From a virus: a DNA stretch of 64,000 bases. Below are positions 15,925-24,312 of this stretch, in pieces. The stretch is from the IMG/VR virus record IMGVR_UViG_3300047551_002812, positions 1 through 64,000 of that record. The stretch is one strand, 5' to 3'. A model generated the notes under the pieces. It did no database searches, had not been told where the DNA came from, and was given only the letters and a program-made list of their open reading frames with translations. Both the position numbers and the translations under genes were made by a program. How positions within the stretch are numbered: the first letter of the stretch is position 1; every line of letters starts with the position of its first letter.

Positions 15925-17928
15925 TTACAGTGGAGTCCAGACACCGCCGGAGCATACCACCCCGCGATTGTTATTCACGAAGGGGCACTGGCCTGCTGTC
16001 CCGAACCTCTCCCCAGGAGTACTACACTTACCGGAGTACTTGGCGCATAGTTTCTGCTGAGCAGGAGTTCCGTTGGTTCTCTCGTAGGTTCGTCTAGTTG
16101 TCCTCTGGCCCTCGCACTTCTTACTTGTTCTCACCCACTGATCGAGTGCTTTCTTGGTAGTCTCGGTGCAAGCTCTCATGAACTGATATGCTCTAGTCTC
16201 AGGTTTCTCAGCACGGTTTATATCTCCGGGGACAAAGAGATCCTTTGACTTTAGAATATCCTCAATAGTTTTCCTGTACGCGGACTTCTTGCACCCGGAC
16301 TGAAGTTTATTATCCACGTAGGTTGATAACTCGACTGAAGAACTATATAGGTTACCTTTGATACTGTAGAATTGCGACTTTAGATCATTTATATCCCAGT
16401 GCGGGATAAACAGTGGGTTGTCCAGCTTTACGTAGAGTTGTTGAAGTTGCTTACTCTGCTTCAGTCCGAAGTCGCATAACTTCGCATCCCCGGACTTCTG
16501 ACCTGCTGGCTCAGACGATTTCTGGTCGGGATTATCCCCCTCACCCGGATCAGACGAAGAAGGACCAGCAGGGGTGCTCGCACTGGTAGCTCCTTGGGAT
16601 TGCTCCGTGGCATCGTAGACCATTGGGATCCTTCCCGGTCTTGCCACGTCAACGTACCCATCGTTGATCGTCCACTCCGGTACCTGCTCGAGTGTGAAGG
16701 ATAACTCGGCGTTCACGACCTCCCCCTCGTCCCACATTTTCTCCTTGATCGATATCTCCTTGATCACGCACGGGCCGAAAACCCTCTTACCCCACACGAA
16801 CTCCAGCACCGGTGGACCGTCCTGTCCCTCGCCATCCCTAGCCATGAAAAGCTCGAAGATCCCCTGCTCTAACTCCTCTACCTTACGCCCGAAAACGTAC
16901 CCGTTGAGAAGTACCGAATTGAACTTGAGTTGGGCGTTCTTGTTGTGACTCCAGTTCAACGGTTGGCCTGAGTTCGCCTTGTCACTTACCCCCCACGTCT
17001 CCGCGGTCTTGAACTCCGGTCCGGCGTTTACCTCAAGTTCGGACGGGTTGAAGAGGAACTGCCACATTCCCTCGGTGAGGGTCCCGCTCTTGGCCGGAGT
17101 GAAATTACTTTTCGAGTCTGTCCTCTTACTCTGAGCTGGATTTACAAATCCATTCGGATTAGCCGGTTTCAACTTACCGACGCCGGACGTCCTGTAGTTT
17201 GTCCCAAGAGCCGACTGCCCGTTCTTCTTCTGCGACGAGTCGGCCACAGTACCTGGTAGTGTAGTTGTGGTTGGTTTTGTGCTTGGGGATTGCGTGGCAA
17301 GTGCTACCTGCCTGATCTCCTGCTGAGCCTGATCGACCGATAGTTTCTCATTGTATCTAGCTATCCTGGTCTCCATGAATCCACTCTCTATCTCCCCGTC
17401 GTCGTTGATAACCACGTTATCCGGATCGATATTCGTCTGGACTATTCTCCCTTGGGCCGTATCTATAACCTCTGTGCTGATCCGGGTGGTCGTTCCATCC
17501 TCTCCCGTAACTACCGCCGCGGTGAAGTCGCTGGTGTACTGGATGAGTTGAGCACCCTCGCGCTCTATACCGTACCTCTCATTTATCACTCTGTTCAGTT
17601 CGGACTGAGGATCGGTACCCGGATCGAGTTGGGTGGCATCTATCGCTTGAGTGGTGGTCTCCGCCGTGGACTTACTCCCGGCTCTCTTCCATCTCCTGAT
17701 GTACGCTACGGAGTTGCGAAGTGACCCGTCACCGAGCGGACCTTTCATGGAGAACTCCATGGAGTCCAGCACCGAGACAACATCGAGATTGGCTCCGAAC
17801 AGACTACGGTGAGAGGAGAGCGCGGGTTTCTCTCCTCCAGTGGGAGGTTGCTGCTGAGCACTATCCACCTTAGCCTTCGTTTTGGCTCTTGAGATATTCT
17901 GCTGTATGAGATCCTCGCGGCCAGGCAT
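15925..17928 (-). CDS. LysM-type tube/baseplate adaptor protein
   Basis: 667 residues. Disordered Gln/Thr-rich N-terminal third. About residues 285-430 match the contractile-injection-system tube or baseplate adaptor family: MWQFLFNPSELEVNAGPEF, GYVFGRKVEELEQGIFELF, PPVLEFVWGKRVFGPCVIKE, and the strand AELSFTLEQVPEW. The C-terminal 130 residues are Cys-rich (CEGQRTTRRTY to CSGGVWTPL) and may be disulfide-stabilised or metal-bound. It heads an operon with the tape measure and gp25, under a late motif 28 nt upstream. The likely place is between tail tube and hub. Confidence 0.8.
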   Translation of the reverse strand: MPGREDLIQQNISRAKTKAKVDSAQQQPPTGGEKPALSSHRSLFGANLDVVSVLDSMEFSMKGPLGDGSLRNSVAYIRRWKRAGSKSTAETTTQAIDATQLDPGTDPQSELNRVINERYGIEREGAQLIQYTSDFTAAVVTGEDGTTTRISTEVIDTAQGRIVQTNIDPDNVVINDDGEIESGFMETRIARYNEKLSVDQAQQEIRQVALATQSPSTKPTTTTLPGTVADSSQKKNGQSALGTNYRTSGVGKLKPANPNGFVNPAQSKRTDSKSNFTPAKSGTLTEGMWQFLFNPSELEVNAGPEFKTAETWGVSDKANSGQPLNWSHNKNAQLKFNSVLLNGYVFGRKVEELEQGIFELFMARDGEGQDGPPVLEFVWGKRVFGPCVIKEISIKEKMWDEGEVVNAELSFTLEQVPEWTINDGYVDVARPGRIPMVYDATEQSQGATSASTPAGPSSSDPGEGDNPDQKSSEPAGQKSGDAKLCDFGLKQSKQLQQLYVKLDNPLFIPHWDINDLKSQFYSIKGNLYSSSVELSTYVDNKLQSGCKKSAYRKTIEDILKSKDLFVPGDINRAEKPETRAYQFMRACTETTKKALDQWVRTSKKCEGQRTTRRTYERTNGTPAQQKLCAKYSGKCSTPGERFGTAGQCPFVNNNRGVVCSGGVWTPL

Positions 17929-17956
17929 CGGAAAGTGGACTATATCTCTATAGTTT

Positions 17957-17964
17957 CTTTAAAC
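17957..17964 (-). promoter_or_regulatory. Late-type promoter motif GTTTAAAG for the tail operon
   Basis: 28 nt before the ATG at 17928, with TATAGAGATATAG starting 4 nt downstream. Confidence 0.7.
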
Positions 17965-17973
17965 CCGAATAGT

Positions 17974-18552
17974 TTATTGGTACTTCCAAATGTAAGGGCG
18001 GGTGGAGGGAGGCGTTGGTGGTGATGAGGCGGTTGTATTAGGTGAGGATCCTTGGCCGGTTGACAGTGCTGAAGTTCCTTGAAGTCCAGATCCGTCAATA
18101 TTTGAGTCTACTCCAAACTCACTCTGCGGCACGTCATTAAACTCTGATCCCCAACTATCTAGTTTATCTCCAGTATCACTACCTGTCATATCATTAACTG
18201 GTCTCCAAGCGTTTCCTCCAGAATCCCATAGTGGCTCGTCACGTAATGGAGCGTTCGCGTCTGTCTCATCTGATTCCCAAAGAGCCTCGGTTCTTAGTGG
18301 TGCGCCTCCTTCTCCAGAATCCCACAGTGGTTCTGGTCTTAATGGTGGATTATAACTACTCTCACCTGAGTCCCATAGCGGTTCATAACCTCCAACTGCC
18401 TGAGTAGGAACCGGATCGATCCCCCAAAGTTGACCATTTGTCAAATTTGTCCTGACTGGTTCCACACTTTCTTGGAGTTCAGAGCCAAAGGAAATAGTTT
18501 GCACAGTTGCTTCTGGACTCCAGGCATCTAATTTAGGATCATTATACGCCAT
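17974..18552 (-). CDS. Protein with PLWDSGE repeats
   Basis: 192 residues, low complexity. Residues 57-116 hold four repeats of the form PLR-x-EPLWDSGE (EPLWDSGES, EPLWDSGEG, EALWESDET, EPLWDSGGN). The C-terminus is Ser/Thr/Pro-rich (TASSPPTPPSTRPYIWKYQ). No known domain. The motif GATTAAAG lies 21 nt before the ATG, so it is a late gene just ahead of the tail operon. Regularly spaced Trp-Asp motifs in a disordered chain suggest multiple docking points for another virion protein. Confidence 0.78.
   Translation of the reverse strand: MAYNDPKLDAWSPEATVQTISFGSELQESVEPVRTNLTNGQLWGIDPVPTQAVGGYEPLWDSGESSYNPPLRPEPLWDSGEGGAPLRTEALWESDETDANAPLRDEPLWDSGGNAWRPVNDMTGSDTGDKLDSWGSEFNDVPQSEFGVDSNIDGSGLQGTSALSTGQGSSPNTTASSPPTPPSTRPYIWKYQ
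18205..18384 (-). repeat. Four coding repeats of PLWDSGE
   Basis: Protein-level repeats with unit length 14-20 residues inside the gene at 17974-18552. Codon choice differs between copies, so this is an older duplication than the GGAGCT satellite. Confidence 0.8.
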
Positions 18553-18573
18553 ATTACTGCTCTATATGGATAA

Positions 18574-18581
18574 CTTTAATC
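18574..18581 (-). promoter_or_regulatory. Late-type promoter motif, GATTAAAG variant
   Basis: 21 nt before the ATG at 18552, with TATAGAG 7 nt downstream. It directly follows the TAG stop of the primase gene. Confidence 0.6.
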
Positions 18582-19570
18582 TATACAGGCTCGTCAGCGT
18601 GATCAGAACTCCATTGGATAGCACTCATTACCACATTGCCGGCATCCCAGTCCCAGTCGGAGAAGTGTGGATTCTTCTCGATACTCTCCATCATCCACTG
18701 GTACACCGCGCTCCCCACGACCTCCGGCATCCTCGCCAGCCTTGAGGTATTCCTCCACACGCACTCGTACCTCGATCCCTTCTTCCCGTCGAATGTCTCC
18801 ACGTCCTTAAGAATACCCAGGACTTTCTTCTTGACGTAGGATCGTTTGGAAGCGGTGAGTTCACCGAGGATCTTACGTTGAAGCTTGGAATCGCCCCATT
18901 CCGATCCTTCTGGCTTTACAACGTTCCTCTCTGATTTGGTCAGGTATTGTTCCGCGTTGATCGCCTTAGCGATCTTCTCCAGATCATCAACCGAGGCGCA
19001 GTACTCAGCCTCAACAGAAATAACGCTATTTGCAAGTGAGCCAAAATATAACCTAGCGACATCAACACATTGCTTATCGCCATCGAAGGCGTAGGCAAGT
19101 CCGGTCGAGAGTCTTTTCGCCTGATCAAAGTCAACGACCTCCCGGTCAGCGAAGATAATCCCGCGGTGTTTCGGATGTTCCGGGGAGGAACTGAAACTGT
19201 GGTGGATTATAGAGAACTTTAGACCTAACTCCGCGGCTCGGAGTTGGATCTCCTCCGTCGACTCTCCGTTGTCGAAGTCGATAGCGAACACCTGACACGA
19301 CTTGAAGAGTCCCTCGACGCGACGGGGACGTTTCCAGTTGGGACAGACGTTGAAGACGAACGGACTCCAGGTCTGACCACGGGAGATGAAGCGAGCGAGG
19401 GACTTCGGAGTTACCTCCTCGATAGAGGAACCGAGACGGGCGCCGATGACCCGGACCTCGGTCTTGGGGTTGCCGAACTTATCCACCTCGGAACGGTACT
19501 GAAGCTTCGAGGAGGGTTTGTGGTCCCACTGCTCGGAGTCGATGGATACACTGGCGGAGATTTTAGTCAT
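18581..19570 (-). CDS. Archaeo-eukaryotic-type primase (PrimPol-like)
   Basis: 329 residues. The catalytic D-x-D is at residues 98-100 in VFAIDFDNG. It is followed by a His-containing strand near 123-140 (IIHHSFSSSPEHPKHRGIIF) and VDVARLYFGS at 169-178. This order (DxD, sxH, D) is that of AEP-superfamily primases found with SF3 helicases. The C-terminal 100 residues are helical, like a PriCT accessory region. The next gene upstream is the helicase. The -10 TAGAAT ends only 6 nt before the ATG, so its transcript may be leaderless. It stands in for the DnaG-type primase of T4. Confidence 0.75.
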   Translation of the reverse strand: MTKISASVSIDSEQWDHKPSSKLQYRSEVDKFGNPKTEVRVIGARLGSSIEEVTPKSLARFISRGQTWSPFVFNVCPNWKRPRRVEGLFKSCQVFAIDFDNGESTEEIQLRAAELGLKFSIIHHSFSSSPEHPKHRGIIFADREVVDFDQAKRLSTGLAYAFDGDKQCVDVARLYFGSLANSVISVEAEYCASVDDLEKIAKAINAEQYLTKSERNVVKPEGSEWGDSKLQRKILGELTASKRSYVKKKVLGILKDVETFDGKKGSRYECVWRNTSRLARMPEVVGSAVYQWMMESIEKNPHFSDWDWDAGNVVMSAIQWSSDHADEPV

Positions 19571-19576
19571 GAGATT

Positions 19577-19585
19577 ATTCTACCA
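19577..19585 (-). promoter_or_regulatory. Extended -10 promoter for the primase, leaderless
   Basis: TGGTAGAAT, then AATCTC, then the ATG. A start 7 nt after the hexamer would fall on the A of ATG. Confidence 0.55.
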
Positions 19586-19635
19586 AAGGATGAGTACAGG
19601 ATCTAGCCATTTCACATGTTGTCACAAACCCCCTA

Positions 19636-21477
19636 TCACACTTTTTGGGGATCGTAGGTTGGATCATAAATCCACTCCACGTTAGCTTTTGTCCTATCGG
19701 AGTAGATCGGTTCCAGTTCCTCGTCGGTCATCTGCTCGATAATCTTTTTAGCCAGTTCGTAAATCTTATTCTTCTCCCCTTTCACCATCTCCCACGTGCG
19801 GACGATATGCGTCATCTTCTTGCCCATCGAGAATCCGTCGCGGAGTCGAAGAACATCGAATACGTTCTCAGTAGTGAGAGCTACATCCTTGTCGTTCTTG
19901 TACGTGTTGAAGATCTCGTAGGCTTTATCAATGGAGGTAATGAGGAGTTTCCGTTGAGCCCAGTACGGGTGCCACTGGCTCCTATGGCGATCATTCCAGT
20001 CCTCCTTGAGCAGGTTGCGGAACTTATCGGCCCTCTTATCGATCATCAGGAACCTGGTTGCTTCGAGGATCTCCGCCAATGACCCCAAAGTAAGTTCTGG
20101 GAGCCAGTTCCCCTCGCCCTTGCGCTGGCGGATCGCGTATGCCAGAAAACCGAAGCGGATGAAGCACTCCAGTGAGTTCTTGTGGATCTGGATCCGCATG
20201 TACGGTAACAGAGACTCGGAGTAGAAGTGGACATCCTCGGAATTCCCGCACTTCTCCAAAAAGAAGTCGGTGCAGTCACGGAGAACTCGTAAGTAGAGAG
20301 ACATGGGGTCCGTGTCGTACTTCTCACAGAGCCACCTGATATGGGAACCGGGGTGGATGTCATGACCCTCCTCACCACTCATCTCCTCGATCTCGAAGAG
20401 TCGGTAGGTGGAGATGGGGGCGAGGCGACTGATGGCTCCCGAGTCGAGAGAGTAAGTGATCTCTGGTTTCCACTCGTTACAGTTGGCAAGAATGACTGTA
20501 TTAGCGACAACTTCCACGGCATCTACACCTTTATTCTCAATTTTTTCTGTTCCTCCAGTGACTACCGATTTGAAACTGTGAGCCTTGAGCATCTTCTCAA
20601 GACTCTCTAGTGTGAGATCGTCATTGTACGCCAGATGGGACGTGATCACCGATCCCTGGTTGAAACGAGATCCAAAATCCCCCATCGCGGAGACATCGTA
20701 TCCAACGTACTTCATAGCGTTAAGAATACCGTTTAGGGTGATTGTCTTACCTACTCCAGGTTCACCAATTACCACACCGGCCTTCCTGAACCCGTGCTCG
20801 AGGATCTCTCCGGTCCCCGGGTGAATGGAACCGCTCCGACCCACACAGGCCCGACCGATGATCAGTTTGACCATCTGGGCCTCGTGGTAGGGAAAGATCT
20901 TCACGATATCCTCGAAGGTGAGTTCCTGGAGTTCCTCGGTAAACCAGTCCTTCTCTGGGACGTAGGCGTAGGTCTCCTCGATGGCCTTCTTGTTACCTTT
21001 ATTTTTATTTGGTGAGTGAGCGATGCCAAGTTTGTACTGCCCCCCGCCCATCTTCTTGTGGCGCAGGGCCTTGAGGTTCTCCAGACCGAGAACATGGTCA
21101 GTGATCTCGCTACTTCTCCCGCTGCGGTAGACGAAGAGAGGAACGGCGAACTCCTGTTCCTCCGCGCCGATCTCCTCTACGCAAGTCTCGTCGAGGATCA
21201 GATCCTGCGCAGCCTCAAGGCGATATTCAGAAGCCGGGACCAGAAACTGGAACCACTTGGGATACCGGATACTCTTCGGTGCCATAGGATCCATAGAAGG
21301 ATCATGCTCTTCGTAGAGAGAGTGGAAGCTTTGGAGTTTTGCATTGTAGTCAAAGCGAAGATGATAACCCTTATTCTCGAGCCAGGCTAGAATCGACTTG
21401 TACATTTTCGAGGGACCCTTCACCCCCAGAGTCTCCTTAGCGGAGGAGTGTCCTTGTTTCTTTGATTCTGCTGCCAT
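19636..21477 (-). CDS. SF3-type replicative helicase (D5/VirE-like)
   Basis: 613 residues. Walker A GEPGVGKT at residues 238-245, a Walker B-like NDDLT near 279-283, and a motif-C-like VILANCNE near 325. The N-terminal 230 residues probably carry a D5-type oligomerisation region. It is expected to unwind DNA 3'-5' as a hexamer together with the primase encoded just downstream. Expression is from a TATAAT -10 whose start point lies inside a terminator hairpin. The gene runs with the exonuclease and hydroxymethylase-like genes, forming a replication block unlike that of T4. Confidence 0.8.
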   Translation of the reverse strand: MAAESKKQGHSSAKETLGVKGPSKMYKSILAWLENKGYHLRFDYNAKLQSFHSLYEEHDPSMDPMAPKSIRYPKWFQFLVPASEYRLEAAQDLILDETCVEEIGAEEQEFAVPLFVYRSGRSSEITDHVLGLENLKALRHKKMGGGQYKLGIAHSPNKNKGNKKAIEETYAYVPEKDWFTEELQELTFEDIVKIFPYHEAQMVKLIIGRACVGRSGSIHPGTGEILEHGFRKAGVVIGEPGVGKTITLNGILNAMKYVGYDVSAMGDFGSRFNQGSVITSHLAYNDDLTLESLEKMLKAHSFKSVVTGGTEKIENKGVDAVEVVANTVILANCNEWKPEITYSLDSGAISRLAPISTYRLFEIEEMSGEEGHDIHPGSHIRWLCEKYDTDPMSLYLRVLRDCTDFFLEKCGNSEDVHFYSESLLPYMRIQIHKNSLECFIRFGFLAYAIRQRKGEGNWLPELTLGSLAEILEATRFLMIDKRADKFRNLLKEDWNDRHRSQWHPYWAQRKLLITSIDKAYEIFNTYKNDKDVALTTENVFDVLRLRDGFSMGKKMTHIVRTWEMVKGEKNKIYELAKKIIEQMTDEELEPIYSDRTKANVEWIYDPTYDPQKV

Positions 21478-21482
21478 AAAGA

Positions 21483-21507
21483 GAAAAGTCCCAGGTTATC
21501 TGGGACC
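21483..21507 (-). terminator. Terminator hairpin overlapping the helicase promoter start
   Basis: Minus strand GTCCCAG, loop, CTGGGAC, then TTTTC. The TATAAT ends at the base before the hairpin, as at thyX, so only readthrough RNA from the exonuclease gene contains the whole stem. Confidence 0.75.
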
Positions 21508-21513
21508 ATTATA
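21508..21513 (-). promoter_or_regulatory. -10 TATAAT for the helicase gene
   Basis: Perfect TATAAT on the minus strand, 30 nt before the ATG at 21477. No clear -35. Confidence 0.55.
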
Positions 21514-21525
21514 GGATAGAAGCGG

Positions 21526-22806
21526 TCAGTCGTCGAGGACTGATACGAGAGATTTAAGATCCTTCACGATCGAGTCCTTAAGCTCCTTTAGTCTTTTGAT
21601 GGTTATTCTTAGGTCCTTGACGCATTTTTTATCGTCTTTCTCCTTGCACTTCGAGACCTGTTCGGTTTGCTCTTTGATCTGGAGTTTCAGATCCTCCTGC
21701 TCTACGACTAACTTCTTGCATTTATCGAACATCTCGAGTTCCTCCGCGACGCTGAGGCAGAGGGTCTTATTCTTCCCGCGCAGTTCCGGGTTGGAGTTCT
21801 CCAGTCTGACTTTCCTCGCTTTGGAGAGGAAGAACTGCTTCTCGTCGTGGTGGGTCTCTCCGATCTCTGGCATGAAGAGTCCCTTTGACCGGAGGAAGTT
21901 TCTCGCGGAGAGTAGGTGGTCTTCTCGATCGGACACTAGATCCGAGTTGAGAACCTTAGAGAGCGTCTTCGTATCCTCCTTGGTGAATCTCCACTCTGTA
22001 TCCTCGTTGTACAGGTCGAAGAACCTCAGCGGGGTCCCTGGGAGCAGGTTGTCCCCGGCGTCTCCTAAGTTCTCCTTGACTATGTAGCAACCGTACGCTG
22101 ACTCGATGACGAACTTGTCCTTTCTGAGGTAGTAGTCGCAGACCTCACGTTCCGACCGGAGTCTAGGTAGCCACGGACCGGTATTGGCCCACACGATGCC
22201 ATGTGAGTCGGACACCAGCCCCTGCCAGTCCCCGTCTACCGTGGAGAGGATGATCTGCCGCTGAGACAGTGGAGTACCCTTCCGGGCCTTACGCTTAAGC
22301 CTGCAGATATGCCCGGCTATATCATCCGCCTCGAAGAACTCTTTGGCGAAGTAGGGGAACGAGGAGCCCTTGGATAAGATGTACTCGTACCCCGCGGCCT
22401 CGGTGAGATCGAAGTGCGGGGTCTTCTCCCCTCGGCCGCCTTTGTACTCCGCCAGGTCAAGTTTGTGAGCCTCGATATGCCTCCAATATCCCACCCCAGT
22501 TGTCGAGGCTTCGGAGAACTCCGGATCGAATCGTCCCTTAAGGTCATCTACCACCACTCCGACGAACGGGAAAGGCCGGAGCATATCCGGCCCGCGATTG
22601 AGCTTATAGGCCCACATCGCCTTCATGATGGTTCTCAGTTCTTTCTCGTCTTTTGCAACTTCGGAGGCCAGTTGGGCGTACTTGTTGATCGCGTGGGCGT
22701 ACACCTTGAAGTCGATAACAACAACCGGGCAGTACGGATCGGTAATCGGCTCGAATACGTCCTCGAGTAGGGTGGAGGTGTGGTCGTATGAGGGAAGCGA
22801 TATCAA
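21526..22806 (-). CDS. 5'-3' exonuclease / flap endonuclease
   Basis: 426 residues. Metal-binding acidic motifs of the PIN/FEN fold occur in order: VVIDFKVYA (Asp32), EFFEADDIAGH near 165, STVDGDWQGL near 195, and NLGDAGDNLLPG near 255. The last 80 residues are a Lys/Glu-rich coiled coil (LKLQIKEQTEQVSKCKEKDD) not found in short FENs. The role would be to remove RNA primers and flaps, or to degrade host DNA. The start overlaps the stop of the hydroxymethylase-like gene by ATGA. Confidence 0.82.
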   Translation of the reverse strand: MISLPSYDHTSTLLEDVFEPITDPYCPVVVIDFKVYAHAINKYAQLASEVAKDEKELRTIMKAMWAYKLNRGPDMLRPFPFVGVVVDDLKGRFDPEFSEASTTGVGYWRHIEAHKLDLAEYKGGRGEKTPHFDLTEAAGYEYILSKGSSFPYFAKEFFEADDIAGHICRLKRKARKGTPLSQRQIILSTVDGDWQGLVSDSHGIVWANTGPWLPRLRSEREVCDYYLRKDKFVIESAYGCYIVKENLGDAGDNLLPGTPLRFFDLYNEDTEWRFTKEDTKTLSKVLNSDLVSDREDHLLSARNFLRSKGLFMPEIGETHHDEKQFFLSKARKVRLENSNPELRGKNKTLCLSVAEELEMFDKCKKLVVEQEDLKLQIKEQTEQVSKCKEKDDKKCVKDLRITIKRLKELKDSIVKDLKSLVSVLDD

Positions 22807-23639
22807 TTCGCCACCTCCATGCGGACGGAGGGATGGGACTCGTAATTGATGATCTCGAAGTCGGTCTCTGGATCTAGGTCGAAGATGTTCTTCTCGTTGT
22901 TGATCCAGACATCACAAGCGGACATGGGTACGTTCTTGATGATGGACTCGATCGCCATCTCGTTCTGGGAGTAGATGTGGTTGTTGGCCGAGGCGAACAT
23001 CACGAACCGAGGTACGAGATTAGCGTCTTGGGCCATCTTGGTAGTAAGAAGGCCATAGCGGAACATATCCAGAGGTACTCCGGTGGCCATGTCATTACTC
23101 CGCGCGTTGACCATCAGATCAAGATAAGTCCCATCGCTAGAAAACACGAGGTTAGGATGACAAGGAGGGCAGTGAAGAGAATCGTAAGAAGGATTGAAAG
23201 TCTGAAGCACCAACTGGCGATTGGTCGGGTTGGTTCGGAGTTGCTCCCAGATCCACTTGAGTTGGTCGAATGGCGCATTACGAAACTTCTCCCACTGCAT
23301 ACTCTGCTCTGGACAGGCCTGGGGCCAGGATCGCCAGGAACGCCCGTAGGATCCCGCGAGACGGCCCTCGGTATCCGCCAGAAAGTCCCAGAAGTGCTTA
23401 GCGGGACCGAGATTCGTGACTCGGTAGTCCCCGTTGACATCCCACATGAACTCTCGGAAGAGGTTACGCACGGGCATCTTGCGGAGAGTGAGAGCGGGAA
23501 ATCCCTCCCGAAGGTCGATCTTGATGGTCTGGCCGAACATCTGCTTATAGCGGAGATTATTCCGACCGACAACCTCGGTTCCCTCGGTCAGGATCTCCTT
23601 GGCGATCTTGATGTACTGGTAGTCAAATGGCAGAGTCAT
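22803..23639 (-). CDS. ThyA-family dCMP hydroxymethylase-like enzyme
   Basis: 278 residues. Thymidylate synthase fold with the catalytic Cys160 in CPPCHP, the phosphate-binding segment RSND (180-183), and NNHIYSQ with His221 and Tyr223. In thymidylate synthase an Asn (E. coli Asn177) 11 residues after the RS arginine reads uracil. Here that position is Asp191 (RSNDMATGVPLD), the same exchange that marks T4 dCMP hydroxymethylase gp42. With ThyX already present, the most likely reaction is dCMP to 5-hydroxymethyl-dCMP. A dUMP-hydroxymethylating enzyme or a plain ThyA is the alternative. Preceded by TGATAGAAT and a GGGAG ribosome site. Confidence 0.8.
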   Translation of the reverse strand: MTLPFDYQYIKIAKEILTEGTEVVGRNNLRYKQMFGQTIKIDLREGFPALTLRKMPVRNLFREFMWDVNGDYRVTNLGPAKHFWDFLADTEGRLAGSYGRSWRSWPQACPEQSMQWEKFRNAPFDQLKWIWEQLRTNPTNRQLVLQTFNPSYDSLHCPPCHPNLVFSSDGTYLDLMVNARSNDMATGVPLDMFRYGLLTTKMAQDANLVPRFVMFASANNHIYSQNEMAIESIIKNVPMSACDVWINNEKNIFDLDPETDFEIINYESHPSVRMEVAN

Positions 23640-23668
23640 GGTCTCCCTTGATGAATGATTTGATTGTC

Positions 23669-23677
23669 ATTCTATCA
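23669..23677 (-). promoter_or_regulatory. Extended -10 promoter for the hydroxymethylase-like gene
   Basis: TGATAGAAT on the minus strand, 29 nt before the ATG at 23639, followed by a GGGAG Shine-Dalgarno. The identical 9-mer precedes the NTP pyrophosphatase, nrdA and nrdB. Confidence 0.65.
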
Positions 23678-23691
23678 TGGGTAGGAACCGA

Positions 23692-23934
23692 TCACTGAAT
23701 GTCGAAATATTTTTTAACTAGTAGTTTTTGGAGCTTCACGAACTTGCGGAGGGGGTAGTCGTACTCCATCGCCCACTGGAGGAGGGAACGGCTTCCCATC
23801 TCCACGAGGTCCATGTCCGGATCTTCCGCTATAACATTCTCCTTCGCTACGAAGAATTTTTCACCGTCGCGAGCCACGACGAGCCATGGGATCTGCTTGT
23901 CAAAGCGGATCGGTTTTGAGATTCTTTCGATCAT
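23692..23934 (-). CDS. Small protein of unknown function
   Basis: 80 residues, starting MIERISKPIRFDKQIPWLVV. The first half looks like a small beta-domain (VARDGEKFFVAKENVIAED) and the rest is helical and basic (RKFVKLQKLLVKKYF). No recognised family. It lies between a late gene and the hydroxymethylase-like gene. No clear ribosome site or promoter of its own was identified. Confidence 0.65.
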   Translation of the reverse strand: MIERISKPIRFDKQIPWLVVARDGEKFFVAKENVIAEDPDMDLVEMGSRSLLQWAMEYDYPLRKFVKLQKLLVKKYFDIQ

Positions 23935-23973
23935 TATGTATTTAAGTCGGTGTTTGGTTGCTAAGAACCACGT

Positions 23974-24270
23974 CTACGCTTCTCTAGCTTTATTCACGTC
24001 CTTAGCGGTTTTTGCTGCGTTTAGTCTCTGAATCTGTCGAGGATCTACGCCCCCAAGGTCCTGTTTCCATCTCTTCCCGGAGGAGTTCGCAGCGTTCAGG
24101 CCCGGGGATCCTTTCGGAAGGCAGGTGTTACCGGATTTTGTAGAACCCGGAGGGCATTTTAGCATTACTTTGCCTTTGTAGAAGATACGATCGGCGTAGT
24201 CGTACGTTCCATCCTGGCGTTTCTTTCTCAGGATTTCCATGTAGTCCTGCGCCGAGAGTTTCCTTTCCAT
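23974..24270 (-). CDS. Small basic late protein with CPPG motif
   Basis: 98 residues, Lys/Arg-rich. Contains LKCPPGSTKSGNTCLPKG (residues 38-55), a short Cys-bounded loop that may bind metal or form a disulfide. The C-terminus is helical (RLNAAKTAKDVNKAREA). A GTTTAAAG motif and a GGAGG site lie upstream, and a second -10-like element (TGGTATGAT, 24337-24345) points the same way. Probably a minor virion or DNA-binding protein; no family recognised. Confidence 0.72.
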   Translation of the reverse strand: MERKLSAQDYMEILRKKRQDGTYDYADRIFYKGKVMLKCPPGSTKSGNTCLPKGSPGLNAANSSGKRWKQDLGGVDPRQIQRLNAAKTAKDVNKAREA

Positions 24271-24292
24271 CGTTAAGTTTATCCTCCAAGAT

Positions 24293-24300
24293 CTTTAAAC
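24293..24300 (-). promoter_or_regulatory. Late-type promoter motif GTTTAAAG
   Basis: 22 nt before the ATG at 24270, with a GGAGG ribosome site between. Confidence 0.65.
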
Positions 24301-24312
24301 CAGAGATTTTCG

